Origin: Sutterella sp.
Lineage (GTDB): Bacteria > Pseudomonadota > Gammaproteobacteria > Burkholderiales > Burkholderiaceae_F
DNA length: 36,296 bases
Direction: 5' to 3'
Assembly: GCA_019418235.1 (NCBI GenBank)
Contig: DYCH01000021.1
Coordinates: forward strand, 1-36,296
Positions 16,895 to 23,507 of the stretch are shown here, in pieces; position 1 is the first letter of the stretch; each line of letters begins with the position of its first letter. The notes under the pieces were generated by a model that searched no databases, was not told the origin of the DNA, and saw nothing but the letters and a program-made list of their open reading frames with translations. The position numbers were made by a program, and so were the translations under genes.

Positions 16895-17866
16895 ATGTCA
16901 AACGAAACGAAAAAAACGATTGATCCTGCATCTTTAGGGAAAGTTGTTGTATTGATGGGCGGCCGTTCCAGTGAACGTGAAGTCTCCTTAATGAGTGGGA
17001 AGGGTGTTTATGATGCCCTCGTTGATGCGGGTGTCGATGTCACACGTTTTGATCCGCAAGAACAACCCCTCTCAGAGTTGGAAAAGGGCCAATTTGATCG
17101 TGCCATGATTTCTCTTCATGGTCGTTTTGGTGAAGACGGTACGATTCAAGGTGTCTTGGAGTATCTCAATCTTCCGTACACGGGCCCGGGTGTGCGTTCG
17201 AGCTCTATCGCTATTGATAAGGCGATGACCAAGCGCGTTTGGAGTGCCGCCGGTATCCCCGTACCTAATGGTATGACGGTGACCAAAGATGATGATATGA
17301 ATTTAGTCATTCAATCATTAGGAACGAGTTTGGTGGTTAAGCCCGCACACGAAGGCTCTAGCATTGGTTTGAGTAAGCTCGAAAATGCTACGCCCGAAAT
17401 GTTGCAAGAAGCTGTTAACAAGGCAAGCAACTTGGATGCGCATGTCTTGGTTGAAGAGCGTATTTACGGTCGTGAATTGACGGTGGCTGTGTTGGGGCCG
17501 GGTCAAACGGCTCGTGCGTTGCCGATTATTGAAATTGTGGCACCGGACGGTGATTACGATTATCAAAATAAGTATTTCACGACGGTTGTTCATTATGAAT
17601 GCCCGGCTCAATTGCCCGAAGAGCAAGCGGCTGATATTCGTCAAGTTTGCGAACGCGCCTACCGTGTCTTGGGTGGCCGTGGTTGGAGTCGTATTGACGT
17701 GATGTTAACCGAAGAAGGTCGTTTTGTTTTATTGGAAATGAACACTTCTCCTGGCATGACCTCTCACTCTTTGGTGCCGATGGCTGCTAGTAAGGTGGGC
17801 ATGAACTATCAAGATTTGGTCTTGGAAGTTCTCAGTCAAGCGACTTTGGATAACAAGGAACGCTAA
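16895..17866 (+). CDS. ddl: D-alanine--D-alanine ligase
   Basis: This is a 323-residue cytosolic ATP-grasp enzyme that makes the D-Ala-D-Ala dipeptide used by the MurF half of the fusion. It has VVLMGGRSSEREVSLMSG at the N-terminus, the ATP-binding KPAHEGSSIGLSK, VEERIYGRELTVAVLG, and the metal-binding LLEMNTSPGMTSHSLVP at the C-terminus. GAGGT at 16882-16886 is 8 bases before ATG 16895, so the in-frame TTG at 16880 is rejected. The position between murC and ftsQ indicates the DdlB-type cluster copy. Confidence 0.95.
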   Translation: MSNETKKTIDPASLGKVVVLMGGRSSEREVSLMSGKGVYDALVDAGVDVTRFDPQEQPLSELEKGQFDRAMISLHGRFGEDGTIQGVLEYLNLPYTGPGVRSSSIAIDKAMTKRVWSAAGIPVPNGMTVTKDDDMNLVIQSLGTSLVVKPAHEGSSIGLSKLENATPEMLQEAVNKASNLDAHVLVEERIYGRELTVAVLGPGQTARALPIIEIVAPDGDYDYQNKYFTTVVHYECPAQLPEEQAADIRQVCERAYRVLGGRGWSRIDVMLTEEGRFVLLEMNTSPGMTSHSLVPMAASKVGMNYQDLVLEVLSQATLDNKER

Positions 17867-17878
17867 TACTGCGTTTTT

Positions 17879-18685
17879 ATGAAAGAAGTTCTTCGTAAAC
17901 TCCTTATTGTCGTAGGGATTCTGCTGGTCATCGCTGCGGTTGCGGTCAGCAGTTTTCCTCACTACTTTATTTCTTTTTTTGAAATAAGGAAGGTTGAATT
18001 AGTAGGGGAAACAGATCATATTTCTCCTATGCATTTCAAACGCTCATTAGGCAATACAGTAGAAGGGAACTTCTTTGATATTGATCTGGAAGCGATTCGA
18101 GTGGCGGCATTGGGTGCGCCTTGGGTAAAAGAGGCCAATGTCCACAAAGTTTGGCCTAATCGTATTCGTATTAGTATCAAAGAGCACCGTGCGTTAGCGC
18201 TTTGGGAAGACGGTCGTCTTGTTTCCGTCGAAGGTGTCTTATTTGCTGCAAATCCTGATGAGGCAGAAAATTCAACGGTTTTGCCTGAATTTTTTGGACC
18301 TGCCGATCGTGTTCGAGATGTGACGCGACGTTATAAACGTTTCAGTCAGATGCTCAAAACGGTGATTCCAGAAGCGAAGGTCACGGAGTTAAGTGTTTCG
18401 GATCGAGATAGCTGGACACTTGCCATTGCTTCCACAAAGATTCCGCCAACGCGAATTGAGTTAGGCACGGAGCAAAGTGATTGGACGCTTGAGGATCGCT
18501 TTGCAGTTGTTATTGTTCAGTATCCGGAAATTGTTGCTTTGATGAAGGGAGCACCTTCAAGTATTGATGCTCGCTATGAGAACGCTTTTTCGGCTACTTT
18601 GCCTGAAAACACTTTAAAGAGACTGCCTTCGAAAGACAATCGCAGACGAGAGGCAGAAGCTGTTGCAGAACGTTATCGCCAATGA
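17879..18685 (+). CDS. ftsQ: Cell division protein FtsQ
   Basis: This is a 268-residue bitopic divisome protein that bridges early and late components and binds FtsL/FtsB. A short cytoplasmic N-terminus is followed by one transmembrane helix (about residues 8-30). A POTRA domain starts with FEIRKVELVGETDHISP and contains WVKEANVHKVWPNRIRISIKEHRALA, and the C-terminal beta domain follows (its LWEDGRLVSVEGVLF block is typical). No clear Shine-Dalgarno sequence is visible before the ATG, which lies 12 bases after ddl. It overlaps ftsA by ATGA. Confidence 0.93.
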   Translation: MKEVLRKLLIVVGILLVIAAVAVSSFPHYFISFFEIRKVELVGETDHISPMHFKRSLGNTVEGNFFDIDLEAIRVAALGAPWVKEANVHKVWPNRIRISIKEHRALALWEDGRLVSVEGVLFAANPDEAENSTVLPEFFGPADRVRDVTRRYKRFSQMLKTVIPEAKVTELSVSDRDSWTLAIASTKIPPTRIELGTEQSDWTLEDRFAVVIVQYPEIVALMKGAPSSIDARYENAFSATLPENTLKRLPSKDNRRREAEAVAERYRQ

Positions 18686-19989
18686 AAGAACTTGCTAATA
18701 AATCTATTACGGTCACGGCTATTGACATTGGGTCAAGCAAAATTATCGTGGTCTTGGCAGAAGTCTTTTCTGATGGTACCTATAAGGTGCTGGGGCACGG
18801 TCGTACCGAGTCAAAGAAATCGATCATTGCTGGAAGTATTCAAAGACCAGAAGATCTTTTAAAACAACTCAATGAAGCTTTAGATGAGGCTGTGAGAACA
18901 GCTAATTTCAAGGGACCGTCTTTGGGGCGAATTTGCACGACGATTTCCGGTCAACCCCTGACGGGGCGTAACTCAACGGCGGAAATCCCGTTGCCCGGGG
19001 CCGAGGTGACGTTTGAGGACATGAAAAAGGTCGTTGAGCGTGCCGAAGACGCATTGGAATTGCATCAAGATGAACGCTTGATAAAATCCGAGCGTTTATA
19101 TTTTTGTATCGACGATCAAACCGAAGAACAAGGTCTTGAAAATCCGCTTGGTGTCAAGGGTTCTCGTATTTCTGTGCATTTGCATTCCGCAGTGGCCGGT
19201 GCTGTAAATGCTGTCAATCGAATTCAATTAATTAACCGTACCGACCTTGATGTTTCAACTGTATTACCCGAAGGGTGGGCGAGTGGCTATAGCGTTTTAA
19301 CTGAAGATGAACGTCAAATTGGTGTGGTTTTAGTCGATATTGGAGACGAGACGACGGATATTGTTGTTTTTAAGGGCGGTCATCCTCGCTTTACCCATAC
19401 GATTAATATGGGGGGAAGTATCATCACTAAGCGCCTCATGGGATATATGCGTTGCAAAGATTTTGAGGCTGAGGCTGTCAAAATGCGTCTCGATCTGCGT
19501 CATGAAAAAGAGGATGAAACGCAAATTTTATTCAGTAGTGGTGTAGAACCTAATGTAAGGCACTTCAATAAGCGAGAACTTTCAATCCTGGCTTGCAAAG
19601 AGTTTGGAGCACTTTGTAATCAAATTGGGGTGATTCTTTATAACAACGGTTGGTACATCAAACGAGATGGACATCCCTACAATAAACTTCCCGGTGGAGT
19701 CGTTATTACAGGGGGGGCGACCTTGATGATGGGGGCTGCCGAGTTTATTTCTTCAATCCCAGGGTTTTATCGTGAAACCTTTGCAGCTCGACAAGGGCGA
19801 TCGCTCTACGAAGGGGATGGTTGCATGGGGTTAACTTCCCCGCGAGAAAGTGCTGTGATGGGTTTGATCGCTTACGAAGCAAGACGCTTTATGTTAGGTG
19901 AAGACGATAAAGATGTTACCTCTGAGGACGATACGTGGGTCTCTAAGATAAAGCGCATGACCAAAGAGTTTTTTATCGGTCAGTACTAA
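18682..19989 (+). CDS. ftsA: Cell division protein FtsA
   Basis: This is a 435-residue actin-like ATPase that tethers FtsZ filaments to the membrane. Phosphate 1 (AIDIGSSKIIVVL), the phosphate 2 region (VVLVDIGDETTDIVVF) and the adenosine motif (VVITGGATLMMG) are all present. The C-terminal tail, WVSKIKRMTKEFFIGQY, looks like the amphipathic membrane-targeting helix. FtsA normally grips the conserved C-terminal peptide of FtsZ. Since that peptide is unusual here (see ftsZ), the FtsA subdomain 2B pocket may have co-evolved. It is coupled to ftsQ by a 4-base overlap and separated from ftsZ by 93 bases. Confidence 0.96.
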   Translation: MKELANKSITVTAIDIGSSKIIVVLAEVFSDGTYKVLGHGRTESKKSIIAGSIQRPEDLLKQLNEALDEAVRTANFKGPSLGRICTTISGQPLTGRNSTAEIPLPGAEVTFEDMKKVVERAEDALELHQDERLIKSERLYFCIDDQTEEQGLENPLGVKGSRISVHLHSAVAGAVNAVNRIQLINRTDLDVSTVLPEGWASGYSVLTEDERQIGVVLVDIGDETTDIVVFKGGHPRFTHTINMGGSIITKRLMGYMRCKDFEAEAVKMRLDLRHEKEDETQILFSSGVEPNVRHFNKRELSILACKEFGALCNQIGVILYNNGWYIKRDGHPYNKLPGGVVITGGATLMMGAAEFISSIPGFYRETFAARQGRSLYEGDGCMGLTSPRESAVMGLIAYEARRFMLGEDDKDVTSEDDTWVSKIKRMTKEFFIGQY

Positions 19990-20082
19990 AGCCGTAAGAA
20001 AAACAACAAATTTCTTGATTTTTTCTAGCCAAAATGTGAGCTTTTCAGCCATAATTAGAGAATTGGTTTTGGAGAAATATTT

Positions 20083-21423
20083 ATGTTCGATGTCGTCAAT
20101 GATGAACCCCGTCAAACCGTAATTAAAGTTGTTGGTGTTGGTGGTGGTGGCGGTAACGCCGTAGAACACATGATTGAGCGTGGTGCTCAAGGTATTCAGT
20201 TCATTGCAATTAATACTGACTACACCGCATTGTCACGCTCTCGCGCTCACGCTACCCTTCAAATCGGTAAGACCGGTTTGGGTGCCGGTGCTCATCCTGA
20301 GGTGGGTGAGCAGGCTGCTATTGAGTCTAAGGATCGCATTCGCGAATTACTCCAAGGCGCTAATTTGGTTTTCATCACTGCCGGTATGGGTGGTGGTACG
20401 GGCACGGGGGCGGCTCCTGTGGTTGCACAAATTGCTCGTGAAATGGGTATTTTGACGGTCGCTGTCGTCACCAAGCCCTTTAGCTACGAAGGCGCTCGCC
20501 GTATGCAACGAGCTGAAGAAGGTTTGTTGCGCTTGAAAGAAGCCGTGGATAGCCAAATCGTGATTCTCAATGACAAATTGGAAGACGAATTGGGCGAAGA
20601 TGCTACCGTGAGCGAATGCTTTGCCGCTGCTGATGATGTGCTCTTTAAGGCATGCGCCGGTATTACTGAAATCATTCAATCGCCCGGTTTGATCGGCGTT
20701 GACTTCGAAGACCTTCGCACCGTGATGAGCGAACGCGGTACGGCCATGATGGGCTCTGCCATTGCTACAGGCCCGGATCGTGCACGTATTGCTGCTGAAA
20801 ATGCTGTTGCCTGCCCGTTGTTGGAAGGCGTGACGCTTAATGGCGCTCGTGGCGTTTTGGTTTATATCACCGCCAGCGAAGAAAGCATGAAGATGAAAGA
20901 AACCAAGACAGTGATGAATATCATTACGAACTTCACTGCCAAGGGGGCTCAAGTGATCTACGGCTCCGCCTACGATGACAGCATGGGTGATTCTATGCGT
21001 GTTACGGTGGTTGCTACGGGTCTTGACGGTGGTGTTGATCATTCGATCCCGCCGTTGGAAAAGAAGGAAGAAGAACGTCCGGTTTGGGCAACGACGGCTA
21101 CGAAGCCTGCTGCTCAAGTGCCGCCGATGACTTCTGCTCCTGCTCAACAAGCTGCGAAACCGGCTGCTTCAGTGACAAATATTTGGGATCTGCCCTTGTC
21201 TCATCAAGAGTCTGTTGTGCCTCCGGCTCAACCGAGTCCTACTGTGATGCAACCGATGACTTCTCAACCGGTTCAAACTCAAGAACCTGCTGCTAAACCG
21301 CAACAAGAGTTGGGTGAAACGGTGCCGATGCCCTTCGGGCCGGCAGAAGAAGAGCCTGAAGAAAGTCCTTCTCGCGATTGGCCGTCCACCGGTTGGTGGT
21401 CCAGCCGTCGAGACGGGAAGTAA
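20083..21423 (+). CDS. ftsZ: Cell division GTPase FtsZ, atypical C-terminal tail
   Basis: This is a 446-residue tubulin homologue that forms the Z ring. The GTPase domain spans about residues 10-320, with the tubulin signature GGGTGTG at 103-109. The T7 synergy loop reads GVDFEDLRTVM (Gly205, Asp207, Asp210), with Gly where E. coli has Asn207. A Pro/Gln/Ala-rich linker follows (about 330-425). The tail is acidic (EEEPEE) and ends in SRDWPSTGWWSSRRDGK, which is not the usual DIPAFLRxQAD-type peptide. The other two frames at the 3' end give no canonical tail, so a simple frameshift does not explain it. GGAG at 20071-20074 is 8 bases before the start. I see no convincing promoter in the 93-base gap after ftsA. 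Confidence 0.97.
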   Translation: MFDVVNDEPRQTVIKVVGVGGGGGNAVEHMIERGAQGIQFIAINTDYTALSRSRAHATLQIGKTGLGAGAHPEVGEQAAIESKDRIRELLQGANLVFITAGMGGGTGTGAAPVVAQIAREMGILTVAVVTKPFSYEGARRMQRAEEGLLRLKEAVDSQIVILNDKLEDELGEDATVSECFAAADDVLFKACAGITEIIQSPGLIGVDFEDLRTVMSERGTAMMGSAIATGPDRARIAAENAVACPLLEGVTLNGARGVLVYITASEESMKMKETKTVMNIITNFTAKGAQVIYGSAYDDSMGDSMRVTVVATGLDGGVDHSIPPLEKKEEERPVWATTATKPAAQVPPMTSAPAQQAAKPAASVTNIWDLPLSHQESVVPPAQPSPTVMQPMTSQPVQTQEPAAKPQQELGETVPMPFGPAEEEPEESPSRDWPSTGWWSSRRDGK

Positions 21424-21446
21424 TTTCTACAGCTAGTCCAACAAGT

Positions 21447-21475
21447 GTTTTTCGCCGATTTATTCGGCGAAAAAC
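21447..21475 (+). promoter_or_regulatory. 12-bp perfect hairpin between ftsZ and lpxC
   Basis: GTTTTTCGCCGA (21447-21458) pairs perfectly with TCGGCGAAAAAC (21464-21475) across a 5-base TTTAT loop, 24 bases after ftsZ. The T run is on the 5' arm and the A run on the 3' arm, the reverse of an intrinsic terminator, and no T tract follows. It may stabilise the ftsZ mRNA 3' end or bind a protein as DNA. I do not call it a terminator. Confidence 0.45.
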
Positions 21476-21522
21476 GTCTTAGAAGCCTCTAATTAACCAT
21501 TGTCGCAAAGAATCTTGCCATT

Positions 21523-22434
21523 ATGCTCAAACAAAGAACATTGAAAAAGCCGTTAAAGACGGTGGGTATTGGTTTGCACTCGGGTCAAAAAGTTTGTTTG
21601 ACTTTGCGTCCTGCTGAACCCGATACCGGCATTGTTTACACGCGTGTGGATTTGGATCCGCCAGTGGTGATGCCGGCAGAAGCTACGCGTGTTAACGATA
21701 CGCGAATGGCAACGACCTTAAATGAAGGTAACGTTAAAATCTCCACCATTGAGCACTTAATGAGTGCGTTGAGCGGTTTGGGGATTGATAACTGTTATGT
21801 GGATGTTGACGCTTCTGAAATCCCGATTATGGACGGTTCGGGTGCGAGTTTTGTGTTCTTGATTCAGGCCGCTGGCGTTGTCGAACAAGAGGCCCCGAAG
21901 CGTTTTGTTCGCGTTTTAAAACCCGTTAAGGTTATCGATGGTGATAAATGGGCGATGCTTGAACCCCATGAAGGTTATAAGCTCGCATTTTCAATTAATT
22001 TCGGTCATCCTGCGATTGATGCAACGGTGCAATTTACCGAAGTTGACATGGCAGAAACGACATACAAAAATGCGGTGTCACGCGCCCGCACTTTTGGCTT
22101 TGTGCAGGACGTTGAAATGCTTCGTTCAATCGGCTTGGCTCAAGGCGGTACGCTTGAAAATGCCGTTGTGATGGACGAGGCTAAAATCCTTAATCGTGAC
22201 GGTCTTCGTGCCCAAGACGAGTTTGTCAAACACAAGATTTTGGACGCTATGGGTGACCTTTATGTTTTAGGCCATCCTCTATTGGCTCGCTACAGTGCCT
22301 ATAAGTCCGGTCATGGATTAAATAACCAATTATTAAGAGCTCTTTTAGCCGATCCCACCGCTTGGGAGTGGGCAACGTTTGAAGGCAAAGATTATCCCGA
22401 AGACTTTGCCCTGGAACGCGCAAATGCGCTTTAA
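21523..22434 (+). CDS. lpxC: UDP-3-O-acyl-GlcNAc deacetylase LpxC
   Basis: This is a 303-residue zinc deacetylase that catalyses the committed step of lipid A synthesis in the cytosol. It has KTVGIGLHSG at the N-terminus, STIEHLMSALSGLGIDN (first zinc His), the IPIMDGSGASFVFL block, SRARTFGF, and HKILDAMGDLYVLG with the remaining zinc His and Asp. Length agrees with E. coli (305). Its presence shows an LPS-bearing outer membrane. It lies 99 bases after ftsZ, past a hairpin, as in other proteobacteria. The ribosome binding site is weak. Confidence 0.96.
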   Translation: MLKQRTLKKPLKTVGIGLHSGQKVCLTLRPAEPDTGIVYTRVDLDPPVVMPAEATRVNDTRMATTLNEGNVKISTIEHLMSALSGLGIDNCYVDVDASEIPIMDGSGASFVFLIQAAGVVEQEAPKRFVRVLKPVKVIDGDKWAMLEPHEGYKLAFSINFGHPAIDATVQFTEVDMAETTYKNAVSRARTFGFVQDVEMLRSIGLAQGGTLENAVVMDEAKILNRDGLRAQDEFVKHKILDAMGDLYVLGHPLLARYSAYKSGHGLNNQLLRALLADPTAWEWATFEGKDYPEDFALERANAL

Positions 22435-22858
22435 GGCGAGTAAACGTTTAAGTTGGATAGTAAGTGGCATCATCTCGATGTCACTTCTCGGTTGTGCAAC
22501 ACCACCGACAGATCCCACGGCAGTGGTCATTAGAGATACGGCCACGCCATCACAACAGTTCACGATTCGTGAACAAGATCGTGCAATTGAATTGACGCGA
22601 GACGACCGCGTCAGAAAACTTCTTAGAGCTTTTCAACGACAACATCCCAAAGCCGTTGAGGTGATGCAAAAAGTGGCCGATTATTTGCATTATGGACACT
22701 TAAGTGTTGACTCTCACTTGATTATTTATCATGAACGTGAGGGAGCGGTCAAGACACCGGTCAACATGGAGGTATTGGTGGCATACCTAGAAAACATGTA
22801 TGCCCATCAAGACCAAGAGAGAATGCCTGCTTACATTCCGCAGACGACTACACCTTAA
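22424..22858 (+). CDS. Small predicted lipoprotein of unknown function
   Basis: This encodes 144 residues of a protein I do not recognise. The N-terminus is a lipoprotein signal peptide: basic MRFKASKR, a hydrophobic stretch, then the lipobox LLGC with the lipidated Cys near residue 24. After a Pro/Thr-rich spacer comes a charged, mainly helical domain with RDRAIELTRDDRVRKLLRAF, VMQKVADYLHYGHLSVDSH and MEVLVAYLENMYAHQDQ. The start overlaps the end of lpxC by 11 bases, implying translational coupling. The 3' end overlaps the convergent dciA-like gene by 11 bases. No obvious homology motif is visible. Its place at the end of the dcw-lpxC run suggests an envelope role, but that is inference. Confidence 0.7.
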   Translation: MRFKASKRLSWIVSGIISMSLLGCATPPTDPTAVVIRDTATPSQQFTIREQDRAIELTRDDRVRKLLRAFQRQHPKAVEVMQKVADYLHYGHLSVDSHLIIYHEREGAVKTPVNMEVLVAYLENMYAHQDQERMPAYIPQTTTP

Positions 22859-23300
22859 GTGCTTGTGCCAAGCGCTCTAGAGCTTCTCGAACATCATCGT
22901 CTTTAGCCAACTGTGCTTCTTCGTAGACTTGTTGTGCTGCTTCTGGCGGGGCAATGCGAGGTTCGCCCTTGGGATAAGCTTCGGGCTGAGCAAGCACCGT
23001 GATTTTCCCACTTCGAATTGCTGTGATCGGAGTGGTAATTCCAGCATCAAATAGTTTTTTTTCAATGGTGGGTTGAATCTGCTTGAGGCGATTAGCCATC
23101 GTTGGCGTGACGGTGTTAATTGTGATGCCTTGTGGTTGATGAGTCACATGCGTGCAATTCATAATGTCGATTCGCACACCTTTAGAAAAGCAAGCTTGAG
23201 CAATCAAAGTCTTGAGTCGAGCGCTTTGCAATTCCATTTTTAAAAAAGAATCTGCACCTTGATTTTCCAAGATTTGGTAGAAATTTCGCATATCTCTCAT
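22848..23300 (-). CDS. dciA: DUF721/DciA-family protein (predicted helicase loader)
   Basis: This is a 150-residue protein resembling the DUF721/DciA family, whose characterised members load the replicative helicase DnaB in bacteria lacking DnaC/DnaI loaders. The N-terminal region (LENQGADSFLKMELQSARLKTLI..., then VTHQPQGITINTVTPTMANRLKQIQPTIEKKL) has the KH-like alpha-beta pattern of the family. The C-terminus is a charged helix. The assignment is supported by location: DUF721 genes commonly lie between lpxC and secA in proteobacteria. I chose ATG 23300 because TGGAG lies 8 bases upstream. It is convergent with the lipoprotein gene, overlapping by 11 bases, and divergent from secA. Confidence 0.65.
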   Translation of the reverse strand: MRDMRNFYQILENQGADSFLKMELQSARLKTLIAQACFSKGVRIDIMNCTHVTHQPQGITINTVTPTMANRLKQIQPTIEKKLFDAGITTPITAIRSGKITVLAQPEAYPKGEPRIAPPEAAQQVYEEAQLAKDDDVREALERLAQALKV

Positions 23301-23392
23301 GGTGCGTACTCCAAAATTCAATATTCGTCACAAAACGTTCAGAAATCCTTACGTTTTTCAAGGAAAAAATAGTCAAAAAAGCCCTATTAATG

Positions 23393-23401
23393 TGCGATAA
23401 T
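23393..23401 (+). promoter_or_regulatory. Predicted extended -10 promoter of secA
   Basis: TG at 23393-23394 followed after one base by GATAAT (23396-23401) forms an extended -10 element. No good -35 is seen at the expected distance. Transcription would start near 23408, about 100 bases before the secA start codon, and would include the leader hairpin at 23424-23457. Confidence 0.4.
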
Positions 23402-23409
23402 TCAACGCT

Positions 23410-23460
23410 ATGGATTGTACAACGAAAGCAACCGTAAACGCATTTTCGGTTGCTTTCTAA
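23410..23460 (+). other. Possible 16-codon leader ORF with strong hairpin before secA
   Basis: An ATG at 23410 opens a 16-codon reading frame ending in TAA at 23458-23460, out of frame with secA. An 11-bp perfect stem lies inside it: GAAAGCAACCG (23424-23434) with CGGTTGCTTTC (23447-23457), 12-base loop. If transcription starts near 23408, this ORF is almost leaderless. No U tract follows, so it is not a terminator. The product would not look like SecM. Whether it is translated is unknown. Confidence 0.25.
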
Positions 23461-23507
23461 ATCTGTTTTCAGACAAGGATCTGGAAACGGGATTAAGGTA
23501 TTTAAAG

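Noticed and set aside
19990..20082. A dedicated ftsZ promoter in the ftsA-ftsZ gap
   Set aside because: TTGATT at 20015-20020 has no acceptable -10 at 16-18 bases. The gap is AT-rich, and no pair of elements stood out beyond chance.
20347..21150. A 267-codon open frame antisense to ftsZ
   Set aside because: It mirrors the codon bias of ftsZ, has low-complexity His/Arg-rich content, no ribosome binding site and no recognisable domain. It is a shadow frame.
21447..21475. Intrinsic terminator between ftsZ and lpxC
   Set aside because: The A and T runs are on the wrong arms and no T tract follows, so it is listed only as a hairpin of unknown role.
23415..23507. A 31-residue N-terminal extension of SecA from TTG 23415
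   Set aside because: The extension is unlike known SecA N-termini, would be translated through the leader hairpin, and starts from a rare codon. ATG 23508 gives the family-typical MFSELLTKIFGSRNDR.
23301..23507. A secM-like arrest peptide gene upstream of secA
   Set aside because: The only plus-strand short frame codes for 16 residues without a signal sequence or a SecM-like arrest motif.
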